Source: Luscinia megarhynchos
Lineage: Eukaryota > Chordata > Aves > Passeriformes > Turdidae
NCBI GenBank assembly: GCA_034336665.1
Contig: JAPFBE010000032.1
Location: 1,054,001 to 1,118,000 of the forward strand
DNA: 64,000 bases
Direction of reading: 5' to 3'
The notes under the pieces were generated by a model. The model saw only the letters and a program-made list of their open reading frames with translations, made no database searches and was not told the origin of the DNA. Each line of letters starts with the position of its first letter. Positions within the stretch are counted from its first letter, which is position 1. A program made the translations under genes and the position numbers. Of this stretch, positions 20,514 to 32,028 are shown piece after piece.

Positions 20514-20797
20514 TCAAATTTGATGCTCTGCTTTCAAAAACCCTATTGTAAATATTGCATTATCTAAATGTTCTTGAGGAGCCGTATTCTCCCTTCTTTG
20601 TTTTGTTTGGCAACATGTGCATCTCTCACTATGAACATGAAGGCAACATAAAAGTAAAGCAATAGATGTGGTAAAATAATAATCACATAAAGCAAAAATA
20701 AGCAAGGTAATACAGAAGCACACGAGAGAAAGGATAGTGATTTAGAACGATACATCATCAATTCCCTAAATACTGTACCATCACCCAGAGTCTGCAA
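20514..20797 (-). pseudogene. env transmembrane-like remnant
   Basis: A minus-strand frame carries a strong hydrophobic span (CLFLLYVIIILPHLLLYFYV) followed by a basic tail (AKQNKEGRIRLL). This fits a membrane anchor and cytoplasmic tail of an ERV Env. The neighbouring frame overlaps with a possible alternative C-terminus, so a frameshift is likely. Confidence 0.4.
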
Positions 20798-20799
20798 TA

Positions 20800-21010
20800 G
20801 CTGCCAAGCCCTGTTTCACGGTGAGGACCTGGAGAACCATTCCCGGGAAAGCTTTCCAAGTTTACCTTGAAAGGGGGTCCAGCTGTTATAAGCCCAAATC
20901 AGCAAGTCAAAGTGACCTGAGTACATTTTTAGAGCAGAAACACCTGGGTCTGTTGGCATACTTCCTGACCAGGTAGGACCAGGACTTGGTCAGAGCCAAG
21001 GCCTTACCTG
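20800..21010 (-). repeat. ERV internal segment shared with 41640-41760
   Basis: 'ccaagtttaccttgaaaggg' here corresponds to 'ccaagtttacctcgaaaaga' at about 41685, followed in both by a similar 60-base stretch ending in 'caagtcaaa'. On the minus strand both encode (F)xGKLGxL. Probably env or pol of a class II-like ERV. Confidence 0.45.
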
Positions 21011-21058
21011 GAAGGGTCTCTCTAACATATCCTACAAACAAGCCTCTAGTAATAGCAG

Positions 21059-21990
21059 TTGGGAAAGTTTCTTAAAATGATACATGTCTTGCAGGACTTT
21101 TCCAATTTGGTACACTGTGCAAACAAGCCTGGTGCTCCGCCGCTTCATTCTTCACCTTATGTAATCCAGACAGAACTGAAGCCCATCAATGGAATACAGC
21201 TTTGCCTGCTTTTCCCTGTGTGTGCTGCACATACTGACAGTATGCTGAGCATGGTTTTTCCTCAGCTTTAGGCACACTCATATCCTTTTTGTTTCACAGA
21301 GCCTGAACTGTCCATGGAGTTCTCGTTTAGCAAAATGTGCCCGGAGAAAAGCACTTCCTGGATTAGTCGTTCTGTGGCCAAGACATTTGACACAGCACCA
21401 CAGTCTGGGCAATGAGAAGGGGACATGAAGGACATATTGTTTCCTGGCACATTTTTCTATGCGAGACATCTCTCTGGAGCTTTAGTCCCTGCGAGGCTAT
21501 AATGTGCACGATGGTACTTCGAGATGAGAAGGACCATGAAGAGTGCATGGTGATCTGGAAGCGTTTTGTATGTTGTAAAAAAAGAGGATTGCCTCTTCAA
21601 TGTGGTTGCCAGTACAAGTTTCCAGGCCAAGCTCAGGGCCAGCTTGTTGTCCTGGCATGCTTCTCTGCACAAGTAGTAGCCAAGAAGCTTTCCATCTTGA
21701 TTCACATGATATGCAAAGCAGAATGTGGTAGTACGCTCATAGGGAAAATGTGTGGCCCGGGTCTGTTTCAGCAGAAGCAATGCTTAGGAGCGCTTTGCTG
21801 CTGGGCAGTGTTCTCTGTGAGAAGCAGACGACGATTCGCCTCTGAGAGAATGAAAGCGTGACAGGTTACAAAAGGCGAAGGACGAAGCCGCACAGTATCG
21901 GGCTGGTGAGTGCAGTGTACTGGCTGTAAAACAAGCGTGGCTGCTGCTGGCCTGCCAGCCGAACTCACTGTGGCCACTTGTAAGGAGGAA
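21059..21990. repeat. Interspersed ~0.9-kb repeat, copy A
   Basis: Clearly colinear with 26350-27260 (shared 'gacagaactgaagccca', 'agacatctctctggagcttt', 'gtagtagccaagaagctttc'), with both in the same orientation. Internal phrases such as CCTGGCA...TTCTCTG recur at 21443, 21652 and about 21805, suggesting decay from shorter tandem units. I do not recognise the family. Small reading frames here are not conserved between copies. Confidence 0.65.
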
Positions 21991-23284
21991 GTTCAACAAG
22001 AGCTTCTCGTGCTGCTACCTATTCCTCTTCCAGCCCTCCTTTAGGCTCTGAGATGCAGACAACTCAATGGTAGATGCAGTGGAGAAAGGAAAAACAGAGT
22101 GCACCAGAGAGTTTGCAGTGGCTTTTGTAGGTCAAGGGGAAAGTGCAACCTCGTACTGGATTTTACTTCTAAAGCCATTTGCTATGAGACCAGCTGCTGA
22201 AAGTTGACAACAGAGCTGCGAGAGTGGAAATTGTCACTGCAGGTCCATCTGAGAAGGAAGGTACAGAGAGGCAGTGTGGTGTGCGCTATTTTAAGGCTGT
22301 GAAGGACAAGGACTGCTTTAAGAACGCCTTTCTTGTGGTGGTTTGTAAAGATTTCCTGAAATTTTTCCCTGCCCAGACCTAGGCAGCCTCCTCTGGACCT
22401 GACAAGGACCAATCAGTGTCTGATTTTTAATATTGACACGTTACACCAATGAGAAAGTTTATGCGTCTTTGTGAAACACACATGTAAAGACAAAAAACCC
22501 CGGGTAAGTGCTCTTTCCCTTCCGGTCTCTCAGAAGGTAACATTGGCCCGAAGCCTGCCGGGCACCATTTTCGACCAGGGCTCCAATAGAAAGGAGAAGG
22601 GGAGGCCCACTAAGGCTAGGGAGCCTGCAGCTTGGCAGAACTCTGCCCTGCCGCTGGCCCAGAGCGGCTCTCGGTGGCCAGGCCTGCCCCGCTGCCTGCG
22701 TGGCCTGAAGGAGAGACAGCTTGGCTCCATTCTGGCAAGGCTCCCCCCCCCCTCCCCCCACTATTTGCCTGCTGGGCGGGGGCTGCCCCGCCGCTCTCCT
22801 CTGGCCTGGGGGAGGCTGGGCGGGGACTGCCGGCCGTGGCCCCTGTGGCCACAGAGGGGGGGCTGAGCTGGGTTTCTCCCCCCGAATGGAATGCAGCCAA
22901 GCAACACATCACCATTTCTGGCTGGGCCCCTGCTAAGATCCTTGTCCAATCCAGCACGGCTACTGAAAAGTCTCTTTATCATAAAAAAGCTCCTGACTGT
23001 GGCCCAGAAGAGATCACATGACCATCTGCAGGCCCGTGCAAGATATGAACTCATTCACTGCCTAAAATGAGACTTGCAGATATTTTGTTCTCTCTCCTGA
23101 GCGAAAGAAAAGGACCAAGATGAAGATACGCACAGAAACAGCATGAAAACACCAAGGTCAGACAAAAAGAAAAGTCATGTCCCATATGGGGGAAGGAGGA
23201 GAGTCATGGACTGAAATTTCTCTTTTTTATGCTATGGAGAAGAGACTTGTTATAAATAATAAAAAGATCAAGCCGAATTAAGTA
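21991..23284. other. No gene; GC-rich LTR-like stretch at 22500-22880
   Basis: 22500-22880 is GC-rich with poly-C (about 22742-22757) and resembles U3 regions of the ERVL-like LTRs in composition only. The rest shows no coding evidence. Open frames on both strands in the GC-rich part are composition artefacts. Confidence 0.4.
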
Positions 23285-23830
23285 TGGTCAAAAAGCGATT
23301 TTTATTTCGCGACCGAAATACGGTCCTTAATAGCCACGATCAAAAAGGACAACGCTGAGCCCGGGATCAGCGCCGGGTGAACACACTCTGATCCGACCTC
23401 TATCGCATCGGATCCCCCTATGTTCACGAATTGTCGTCTAGGTCAGTCCTGTTTTTATACAGTTTTTTCTAGCCTGGAGCAGAGGTCCTCCTTTCTTTTT
23501 GCAGTTTCGCATATTCATGTAGCCTTTTTTCTCTTCGTTGGGCTGGAAAAACCATTTCTGGGAAGTGATGATGATTTCGGTGAATGCAGATTTTTGGCTT
23601 ACAGGAACCAGGTATTGAGATGTAGTTTTTCCTGACGACTCCGGTTATCTTGATTAGCGATACTTCTCAAGTGTTCATCGCCTGGGTGTTCCCTGGACAG
23701 TTTCTAAAAGGGCCATCTCCGCTGGAGCCATTTCTATTAACTTGCTAATTTAGGTTCTTCAGCTTTTGTTGGCAGCTGCAGTGTTGCAATGAGGCAATCC
23801 CTGTTCCTCCCTCTGCAGCTTATGTTCTAA
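23285..23830 (-). mobile_element. Probable LTR, minus orientation
   Basis: The minus strand holds GCGAAATAAAAATCGC (AATAAA, about 23307-23322) and ends ...TTTTTGACCA at 23285, as expected for an LTR terminus in CA. A TATA-like element (CTGTATAAAAAC on the minus strand, about 23452-23463) lies ~140 bases upstream of AATAAA. The upper boundary is not defined. Confidence 0.5.
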
Positions 23831-24418
23831 AGATTCCTTATTATTTTCTTTATTTATACAAACATGATTTATTTCACATTAATTACAAACCAACACGAAT
23901 TATTTTATAACATATATTACAGACTCTTGTTTCCCTGTAACTCATAGAAATGCATTATGAGGTGGGTGAATGTTTTAACTGTAGATATGAGCAGAGGCAT
24001 TGGTGCTAGAGTAAGCAGATGTTGAAATAGTTGTGATCCCATAAGTTTGAATAGAGAGGAGATGAAGATCCCTGCTGCTCCCCAGGGAAGAAGAAGAAAG
24101 ACGTCTGTTTTTTCAAAGATGAAGAGAGCTTTTGTTTGAACTGTTATAATCCTTAAATTGTGCTCCATAGATTGATATGGTCCTCAATATTAGTTGTGGG
24201 AAAACTGTTAGTCAAGGAAGGGATTTTTACATAGTGATCAGATTTCCATTCTCCCGGGCATCTGATCACTCTGACATCAAAGCCACGAGAAAACTTGCTT
24301 GTGTAGAAATCTACATAGACTGAAGAGAGAAGTGTCCTCTCCTGTAGCTGTTTTTTAAGGTTGGAGCTTTCCAACCTCAGGCCCAGCCGCTCCAAGTCCA
24401 GATTTCTCTGGACTCTGG
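23831..24418. other. No gene seen
   Basis: AT-rich sequence with short frames only. A minus-strand frame at 23917-24168 (about 83 codons) contains no motif I recognise. Confidence 0.4.
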
Positions 24419-24791
24419 CTGTTGGGCTTACAGCTACCCACTAGCGAAGTACAGAAAGGTTGAGACAAAGCGGCACTGGTTCCGGAGATAACTTTATTTC
24501 CCCGAAGGGAGAGTACTACAACAGTCTGGTTACATCAGATAACAAAGGACTTTTTATAGGTTTACAGAGGATTGAATTTTCTACCAATAAAAACTACAGC
24601 TTTCAAACTAATCAATTATCTTAAAATTCTAAGTAAAAAGGGACCAATAACTTGTTGACTTTAAGAGCCAATAGAAATCCAGAAAGATAACAGGGTTTTC
24701 GATAAGGCAGAGGGGGTTTGGTTGCCAGGCATTTAGTAATTATGGGATGGCATTCCATGGATAAATTTTAGGGGGAGTAACATTTTCTACA
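24419..24791 (-). mobile_element. Solo-type LTR, minus orientation (about 373 bp)
   Basis: Runs from TGTTGGGC to TTTTCTACA, so the minus strand starts TGTAGAAAATG. It has CCTATAAAAAG as TATA box (about 24555) and GGAAATAAAG as polyadenylation signal (about 24494). No clear target-site duplication was found. Confidence 0.6.
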
Positions 24792-24792
24792 C

Positions 24793-25084
24793 TCTCCCAA
24801 GTGAACTGGTGAAAGACTTTTTAAAAAAAGATGGTAAACTGATTGGTTTTCTAGATATTATCCGTGTGAAAAAAAAGAAGTGTGTGGCGGGAAGGAGGAG
24901 TGTTCTAAAAGTTTTATTCTGAGTTTTATTCTTTTTTCTTATAGTTTCTAGTAATAAAGATTTTCTTTGTACCCTTTAAAGTTTTAACCTGTTTTGCCTT
25001 CCTTCTAATTCTATCTCACAGCAGGAAATAAGTAAATAGTTCTAGTGAGTGCGCCGACAATTTGACCAATGCTAACCCATGGCA
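24793..25084 (+). mobile_element. 3' end of an ERVL-type LTR, plus orientation
   Basis: Contains AATAAA (about 24953), a TTTTGCCTTCCTTCTAATTC stretch and the end CTAACCCATGGCA at 25084. I recognise this as the R-U5 end of a common passerine LTR type. The 5' part is missing or beyond recognition. Confidence 0.5.
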
Positions 25085-25138
25085 TAAATTATTAGCATTG
25101 GCTGAGAAATCTCAAATTGGCGAACCAAAACCACTACA

Positions 25139-25930
25139 GTTATGCAGAACTCTGCAACACTAAAGGTTTAAGAAAGATCTTCTTGCCACTTTTTGTGATG
25201 TAGTCCAAAGGATTTGTGCAGGACGTCTACCCCCTCCTCCTCTCTACCACATATAGTTGGTGCATAAAGTGATAACCCAGGGGCTGAAAGGCCCAGCCAA
25301 AGGTCATCTCTGGCACCAAAAGCGCTCAGACCTCAGCTAAGAATCAACATCTTAGTCTGGAGATCAGCTATGGGAAAAGATAAAGGAAATATTCTTGACT
25401 AAGAGACACTGTTTTAAAAACTAAAAAAGGCACGTGAATTATCACAGAGGCAGAAGCCTTCTACACACACACATGCTGAAAGTCTGGGAGACCTCTCCCC
25501 AGAGCCTGGACACAGGTTCCGTGGTTACTTCTCTTGGGGTTGAGGGAAGGGTTTTGACGTACGCTGCACCAACAATTGGATCGTAAGATACATTGGATCC
25601 TTAGTTATATTATTTCTTCACTAGCTGTAACATTAACAGGCACCTTTAACCTTGTGCTGTATTTACCTGTCTGTAGCTTTCATTATTGCTTTTATTCCTG
25701 TGTAATATTACTCTATGTCTTATGTCTGTTAGCTTTTTGTCTATTAAACAAATAATTAATTCTATAATAGACCAAATCAGCCATTACTAAAGAACTTGTG
25801 AATGCGAGTGGGTTTTGGGGTGCTCGTTGCCTCAAAAAAGCTTCTGCCTGCTGCCAGAGGCCTGGGCAAGAAGCATGGGTTTATCTAAACTCCCACATCC
25901 ATTTGTAATAGATTGTGTGCTACTTTTTCA
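25139..25930 (+). repeat. LTR-like repeat, inverted copy at 38418-38990
   Basis: Shares with the reverse complement of 38418-38990 the segments 'gctcagac/tc...agctaagaatcaacatctta', 'aggcagaagcc' and 'ctgccagaggcctgggcaag'. The two copies lie about 13 kb apart in opposite orientation. AT-rich signals (TATTAAACAAATAATT) near 25742 may be the polyadenylation region. 25085-25138 and 25931-26007 show nothing further. Confidence 0.55.
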
Positions 25931-26007
25931 AGCAGCAAGATCATTCTCGGCTGACTCAGATTGTGAATGAGCTTTTGCTGAACTCTTGCAATTCAGCACA
26001 TGTCACT

Positions 26008-26345
26008 GTAGGGGCGGGCTCGACATACAAAAAGGCACACTACACTTCAGAAGGCTAATATTCCGTTTATTACAACAATTGATTGTCTTTTATACACTCC
26101 ACAAAGTTCACAATTTATTTATTGGCTACAATAGATCAACACAACGTTCATTGGTGTAAAACCATCTACGCCTCTGTTTTCCACAAAACTTTTCTAAAAA
26201 TACTTTTCCCGACTCAGGTTTTCTTTCCACTTATCTCCTTCTCCTTCTTCTCTTCCTAGTCTCCATGCCAACAGCCTTGGTCAGAGAATGCTTCTCAAAA
26301 CAAACCTCATTCTTTAACCCTCTTTAACCCACAGACCAGCTGTGG
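26008..26345 (-). mobile_element. Probable LTR, minus orientation
   Basis: The minus strand has GTAGCCAATAAA (CCAAT, about 26120), GTGTATAAAAGAC (TATA, about 26095) and GTAATAAACGG (polyadenylation, about 26070) in the order and spacing of an LTR. It starts with TGTAGGGGCG on the plus strand. The upper end is tentative. Confidence 0.6.
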
Positions 26346-26349
26346 GTCC

Positions 26350-27270
26350 TACTATAGGTACACTGTGCAAAAAAGCCCACTGTTCTGCCACTACATTCTT
26401 TGCCTTATGTGATCTGGACAGAACTGAAGCCCAGCGATGGCATAGAGCTTTGCCTGTTTTCCCATGTGTGCTGCATGCATCCACAGTATGTTGCGCGCGG
26501 TTTTTCTCAGCTTAAGGTACACCCATCTCCATTTTTTTTCGAAGCATCAAAACTGTCTGTGGAGCTCTCATTCAGTGAAACGTGCCAGGAGAGAAGCACT
26601 TGCTGCATTAATCATTCTTTGTCTAAGACATTCACCACAGCACCACAATCTGAGCAATGAGAAGGGGAAATGAAAGACATATTTTTGTCCTGGCACATTT
26701 TTCCATGCAAGACATCTCTCTGGAGCTTTAGTCTCTGCAATGCTGTAATGTGTGTGGTGATACATGGAGCTGAGAAGGACCATGAAGAGAGCATGGTGAT
26801 CTGGAAGCACTTTGCATGTTGCAAACGAAAGAGGACTGCCTCTTGAATGTGGTGCCAGTAAAAGTTTCAGGGAGAATCTCAGGGCCAGCTTGTTGTCCTG
26901 GCGCAGTTCTCTGTGTGAGTAGTAGCCAAGAAGCTTTCCATCTTGATTCACATGACATGCGAGGCAGAATGTGGTAGTACACAGCGCTCATAGGGAAAGT
27001 GCATGGCCCAGGCATGTTTTGGCAGAAGCAATGCTTAGGAGTGCTTTGCTGCTGGGGAAAGTGTTCTGTGCGAGAAGTAGACAACAGTTCACCTCCGGAA
27101 GAATCAAAGCACGTCTGTTTACAAAAGGAGAAGAATAAAGCTGCACAGCACCGGGCTATGGGATTTGGCATTTGCACGAGTGAGAGCATAGGATGGTATA
27201 TAGAGCTTGAGAGAAAGTGCCTATCTCCAGGGAGGTTGATGCAGTTCAGTGGGTGCAAATTACATGTTGA
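26350..27270. repeat. Interspersed ~0.9-kb repeat, copy B
   Basis: Colinear second copy of 21059-21990 in the same orientation, about 5.3 kb away. It extends ~250 bases further (26999-27270) with 'gagagaaagtgcctatctccag'-like phrases that recur at 32930-32960. No coding evidence. Confidence 0.65.
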
Positions 27271-27937
27271 GCAACTGATGTAAAAGAAAAGATTTTAAAA
27301 TAAAGGGGCTGTGCTGCACTTGCCTTTTCTTTCACAGTTTCTAAACTGCCCAGCCAACAATGAAACTATTCCTCTTCCTTCCCTTCTACATGCAGAATCA
27401 CATTCTGTCAGTCTCCAAGAGCCAAGATCCACAGCTTAGCTCTTCCACGATCTGCTCCCACACAAATGGGGCCAGGCCAGAAAAGTGCTTGGCTTTTCCC
27501 TGGGCACTGTCAATGCTCATTTGAACAACCATACTATGGCTCTGTCGATTTGCAAAAGAAGGAAATGTATGCAACCCAGCTGAAACAACCCTGAAGGCAG
27601 AGCCAAGTTGCAAACATCCCTGCTCTCAAATCAACTGTGCCAGAACAAAAAGATTTTGCTGACCTTCCCCTTCCAAGTTCATACTCTTCTGTGCACCGCA
27701 ATCAAAAGGCAACACAAACTCCTTTGCCCTAACAAAGCTTTTCATTCTTGCAGAGTCCAGTAGCAAACTTCAAAAGATCTGGCAAAACCAGAGCTCACAA
27801 AAGTGCCAGCTGAGAAAGTTCTTGCTGCCGACAGTTTCAACTGCACCCATAAAACTACAAGCACACACCCTGCTATCAACACTTTCCTTCTCAGCTCCAG
27901 GTACCGTCCTTTGCTTTCTGTTTCAAATGTAATCCTT
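27271..27937. other. No gene seen
   Basis: Mixed-composition sequence without recognised motif between the repeat and the gag remnant. Probably repeat-derived. Confidence 0.35.
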
Positions 27938-28486
27938 TCTTAGGCCACAAAGGCCTTTCAAGGAAAACGACTCAATAGTGGTTTCTGATCTTGTGTCAGT
28001 TTCTCCGACTTATGGTTTTGCATCAGGAGACTGCTTTGAAAATCCTTCCCCCGATCATCATTGCCCACTGGCCAATCAGTTTTGCTTGTGTGCTTCCCTC
28101 CCACAGCGACTGCAAGTGGCTTAGGCTCAATGCCTGGTTTAGTTACAATCTGAGTTTCTGGAGTGTTGGCTGATTTATCTCCCTGCCCTCTGCCCCTATC
28201 TGCTGCCCTACAGTATCTAGTAGCATATGATAAGCATATGCTAGAGCCCAGCTTATTGCAATGAGCTTTTTCTCATTAGAATCATCATAGCACTTCTATT
28301 CCAGATATTTCCTCACCTCATCTGGGTTCTGAATTTGTTCACGTGAAAATTCCCAGGGTGAGGGATCAGAAAATTCCTTCAGGTTTCGGCCCATTCTCTC
28401 CCATTCTCCACACCACTTAGGATTTTCCATGACTGGGTCTACTCCTGGATCACGTGTCTCATCAGCTCCTTTGGAAATCTCGGCCC
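27938..28486 (-). pseudogene. gag: ERVL-like gag fragment, post-hydrophobic part
   Basis: The minus strand corresponds to 5705-6300 of the first provirus and 18400-18715 of the older one (RAEISKGAD-, EQIQNPDEV-, ATGCTTATCAT region). It stops exactly after the RAEISKG motif at 28486, where plus-strand gag sequence begins. Frames are broken. Confidence 0.65.
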
Positions 28487-28727
28487 TGTGGAGAAAACAT
28501 GAAGAAGTGGGATGGAAAACCTACTGCTGCTCTGGCATAACGGGTGCTTGAATTGCAGGACAGCAAATCTCAGAGAGGAAGTTCCACCAAAAAGGAAGCA
28601 GCTCCATTAGCCTATAGCCAAACTGTGAGGTATGATGATGATGACATGTCCCATCCCCTTTGAAGGAACCTCTAAAATGTACACCCAGGGAAGAAAGGAT
28701 AACCAGGCTTAGAGGGGCCCTACCTCT
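28487..28727 (+). pseudogene. gag: ERVL-like gag C-terminal fragment
   Basis: The plus strand encodes GENMKKWDGKPTAAL and a basic tail, then SYSQTV-like and DDDDMS sequence, matching the gag end at 4777-5010 (minus). Contains stops. It directly abuts the opposite-strand gag piece at 28486. Confidence 0.65.
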
Positions 28728-30488
28728 AGCCAGGTAGAGTCTAGAGTAAACCAGGTTTTTTGGACTGTGTGGATTTGTTGGCCTGGCACATCAGAACCAC
28801 AAAAGTATGAGGCCTTGGTTGACACTGGTGCCCAGTGCAAATTAATCCCATCAAGACATGTGGGGGCAGAATCTGTTTCTGTTGCTGGCGTGACAAGGGG
28901 GTCACAGGATTTTACTTTGGTGGAAGCTGAGGTGAGCCTGACAGGAAATGAGTGGAAGAAATATCTTATTGTAACTGGCCCAGAGGCCCCATGCATTTTG
29001 GGCATAGACTTCCTCTGAAATGGGTATTTCAAAGACCCGAAGGGACTCAGGTGGGGTTTGGGTTAGCGACTGTAGAGTCAGAGATCATCAAGCAATTGAA
29101 CACCTTGCCTGGACTATCAGAAAAACCATCTGTAGTAGGACTCCTGAAGGTGGAAGAGCAACAAGTACTAATTGCAACCTCCACAGTGCACCGCCGCCAG
29201 TACAGAACAACTTGAGATACTGTGATCACCATCCACAAGCTGATTCATGAGCTGGAGAGCCAAGGGGTTGTCAGAAAGGCCCACTCACCTTTCAACAGCC
29301 CCATCTGGCCTGTGCACAAGTCTGATGGAGAATGGAGATTGATTGTGGACTATCGTGGCTTGAATTAAGTGATTTCATCGCTGAGTGCTGCCATGCTGGA
29401 CATGCTGGAATTCCAGTACGAGCTGGAGTCCAAGGCAGCAAAGTGGTATACCACTACAGACATGGCCAATGCAGAGAGAAGTGGGCAGATCTCTACCTCT
29501 ACACTGATTCATGGATGGTAGCCGATGCTCTGTGTGGATGGCCGGAGAAGTGGAAAAAGGCTAACTGGCAGTGTAGAGGAAAACCAGTTTGGGCTGCTGA
29601 AGAGTGGAAAGACATCGCTACCAGGGTAGAGAAACTATCTGTTAAAGCCCATGATGTAGATGCCCATGTCCCCAAGAGTAGAGCTAATTAGGATCACGGA
29701 AACAACAAGCAGGTACATCAGGCTGCAAAAATAGAGGTGTCAAAGATAGACTGGCAGCACAAGGGAGACTTGTTCCTAGCTTGATGGGCTCATGATGTCT
29801 CAGGTCATCAGGGTATGGATGCTGCCTATATGTGGGCACGAGACCGCGGGGTGGATTTAACCATGGACAGTATTTCTCTGGTTATCCACGACTGTGAGAC
29901 GTGTGCTGCAATCAAGCAGGTCGAGCAGGTGAAGCCCCTATGGTATGGTGGACAGTGGTCCAAATATAAGTATGGGGAGGCCTGACAGATTGATTATATT
30001 ACACTGCCCCAGACAGGCCAAGACAAGCACTACAGGGTCACAATGGTAGAAGCCACCACTGGATGGTTGGAAACCTACCCTGTGTCTCATGCTATGGCCT
30101 GGAACACCATCCAAGGCCTTGAAAAGCAAGTCCTTTGGAGGCATGGCACCCCTGAGGTGATTGAGTCAGGCAGTGCGACTCATTTCAAGAACAGCCTTAT
30201 AAGCACCTGGGCTAGAGAACACGGCATTGAGTGGGTGTATCATATTCCATACCACGCACCAGCGGCTGGGAAAGTCGAACGGTGCAATGGCCTGCTTAAA
30301 ACCACCTTAAAGGCACTTGGTGGGGGGACTTTCAAGAACTGGGAGATTAATCTACCAAAGGCCACCTGGTTAGTTAACACCTGAGGCTCCACCGACCGAG
30401 CAGGCCCAGCCCAATCTGAGACCTTGCATACAGTACACGGAGACAAGGTCCCAATGGTGCACGTCAGAGGTTTGTTAGGGAAGACTGT
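28728..30488 (+). pseudogene. pol: ERVL-like pol with internal RT deletion
   Basis: Protease (ALVDTGAQC near 28810) and the RT N-terminus are followed by a jump at about 29472. RT palm, YIDD and thumb are missing, and RNase H resumes near 29490 (LYTDSWMVADALC). Integrase follows (IDYITLP near 29990; KVERCNG near 30270). The second catalytic Asp is replaced: the usual SDNGTHF box reads SGSATHF at about 30166. Several stops are present. The frame ends at 30488, where a long LTR begins. Confidence 0.8.
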
Positions 30489-31980
30489 TGACTTGGAATA
30501 AGATTTGGGTTTGCCAATTTTAATATACTCAATTTTTCTTGGAGATAGGATTTAGGAGCAAAAACAAGGCAGGCCTAAAACTTAAAAGGGTATATAGAAG
30601 AAATTTATTAACAACACAGAGAAAATAAGAAATTTGGAATAAGATTTTTTGATAACTCCCTTCTCCCCCCACCTCCCACATTTCTTAACAACAACATACA
30701 GAGACACTTCAGTCAGTCTTTCACTTAAATAATCATTTCAGTTCACTTTAGAGAGAGAAGTTCTTTCTTGTTTGGCAATAGGGATCCTTTTCCAGAGAAA
30801 AATAAAGTTCTCTTGTGTCTTCACTTTCACAATTTGCATCTGCCTGGGAAAATCTGCAAATGGTGAGACTCCTCCCATCTTCACAGTCTTTCCAGAGCTG
30901 TGTTTTCTGGACCATGTCAAAAACTCATGGATTATTTCTTTTAAGGACAAGCTGTTCAAAGGCAAAATTCTCTTAATCTCTTTTTTCATCACGTCTCTGT
31001 TCATCTTTTCATTCTCCAAAACAGATCCCCTTTCCCTCAGGGGAAAGGATCCTTTTCTCAAACACTTCAACCTCCCATGTGTTTCTCCACAATTTATAGC
31101 AATTTTCAGTGTAGTCTAATCCACTCCCATAGCTTACAAAAAGATTTTTCAGACAACTTTCACGGCTTCTCCTAAATTTCTTCCCATCTGGAAACTTGGC
31201 TTTTACTTCACTAACTTTAGTATACTTTCTGCTTTATTCCTCTCATTCAAGGGAGAACAGGAGATTTGCAGGTCTTATCCGAGCATTGGAAGGGTTAAAA
31301 TTTTTCACAGAAGGTGAAGGAAGCTGGACCAGGCCATGCTGGAGCCGTGCCAGGATCTCAAGTCACACTGGGGAAGGCTTCAGCGGCCCACGACTGCTCT
31401 GAGCTCGCAGCAAAGGCTTCTCCAGGTCTCTCTCTCTCCCCCCTGGCTATCAGGGCCCCTGGTTGGAAACGGGAGGCAGGGGGGTTGGGCTGAAACAGAG
31501 CCAAGCTGCATTTCCCCCAAGCTGCTTGGGCAGCTGGGGGCTTTGCCTCCCCACGGCTGCTCCGAGCTGTGGCCATGTTGGGGGGGGGCAGGGGGGGGAA
31601 GCTAGGATTTTAGCAAAGGTTTCTCTTTCCCCTGGCCATCAGGGCCCCCACTTGAAAACAGGGTGGGGGGCCTTGGTGGCTCTCCCACCCCTGCCTTGCC
31701 AGGCCGCATGGGGAGGGGGGTCCGGCAAGGCCAGGGCAGGCTGAGCCGGACTGGCTGGTCTTACCTCCTCAAAAGCCGGAAGTTAAAAGAGGAACTTTTC
31801 ACTTTTACTGATGTGATTCATGGAGGCAAAGTAATTTTTAGTTCATTTCCCAGGCTGTTAATTATCAAATCAGCTTTCTGATTGGTCCCAGCAACTCACA
31901 GAGAAAGTTCTCATAGAGAAAAACCCCTGTGTATGTGTCTGTGCTCTCTTCCTAGGCAACTTCCATGCAAAACCAGCACA
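30489..31980 (-). mobile_element. Long (about 1.49 kb) LTR, minus orientation
   Basis: TGACTTGG at 30489 to CCAGCACA at 31980. The minus strand starts TGTGCTGGTTTTGC, has GGGACCAATCAG (CCAAT, about 31880-31891) and GTTAATAAATTTC (polyadenylation, about 30600-30612). The right half is homologous to 7444-8125. It interrupts the integrase end of the pol above. Flanks ACTGT/ATATT do not match, so a clean solo LTR is not proven. Open frames at 31160-31880 reflect GC composition. Confidence 0.6.
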
Positions 31981-32010
31981 ATATTAGTTTTGGTAGTGGT
32001 GCTGACGATA

Positions 32011-32028
32011 TGGGGATAAGGGGTGAAA
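32011..32028 (+). other. Polypurine tract of ERVL-like copy
   Basis: TGGGGATAAGGGGTGAAA directly precedes the LTR terminus TGTCC at 32029, matching the minus-strand tract at 1434-1451. It links the plus-strand pol remnant (28728-30488) to its 3' LTR. Confidence 0.75.

Noticed and set aside
22471..23021. Overlapping 60-130-codon frames on both strands
   Set aside because: GC-rich LTR-like composition, no motif, no conservation visible.
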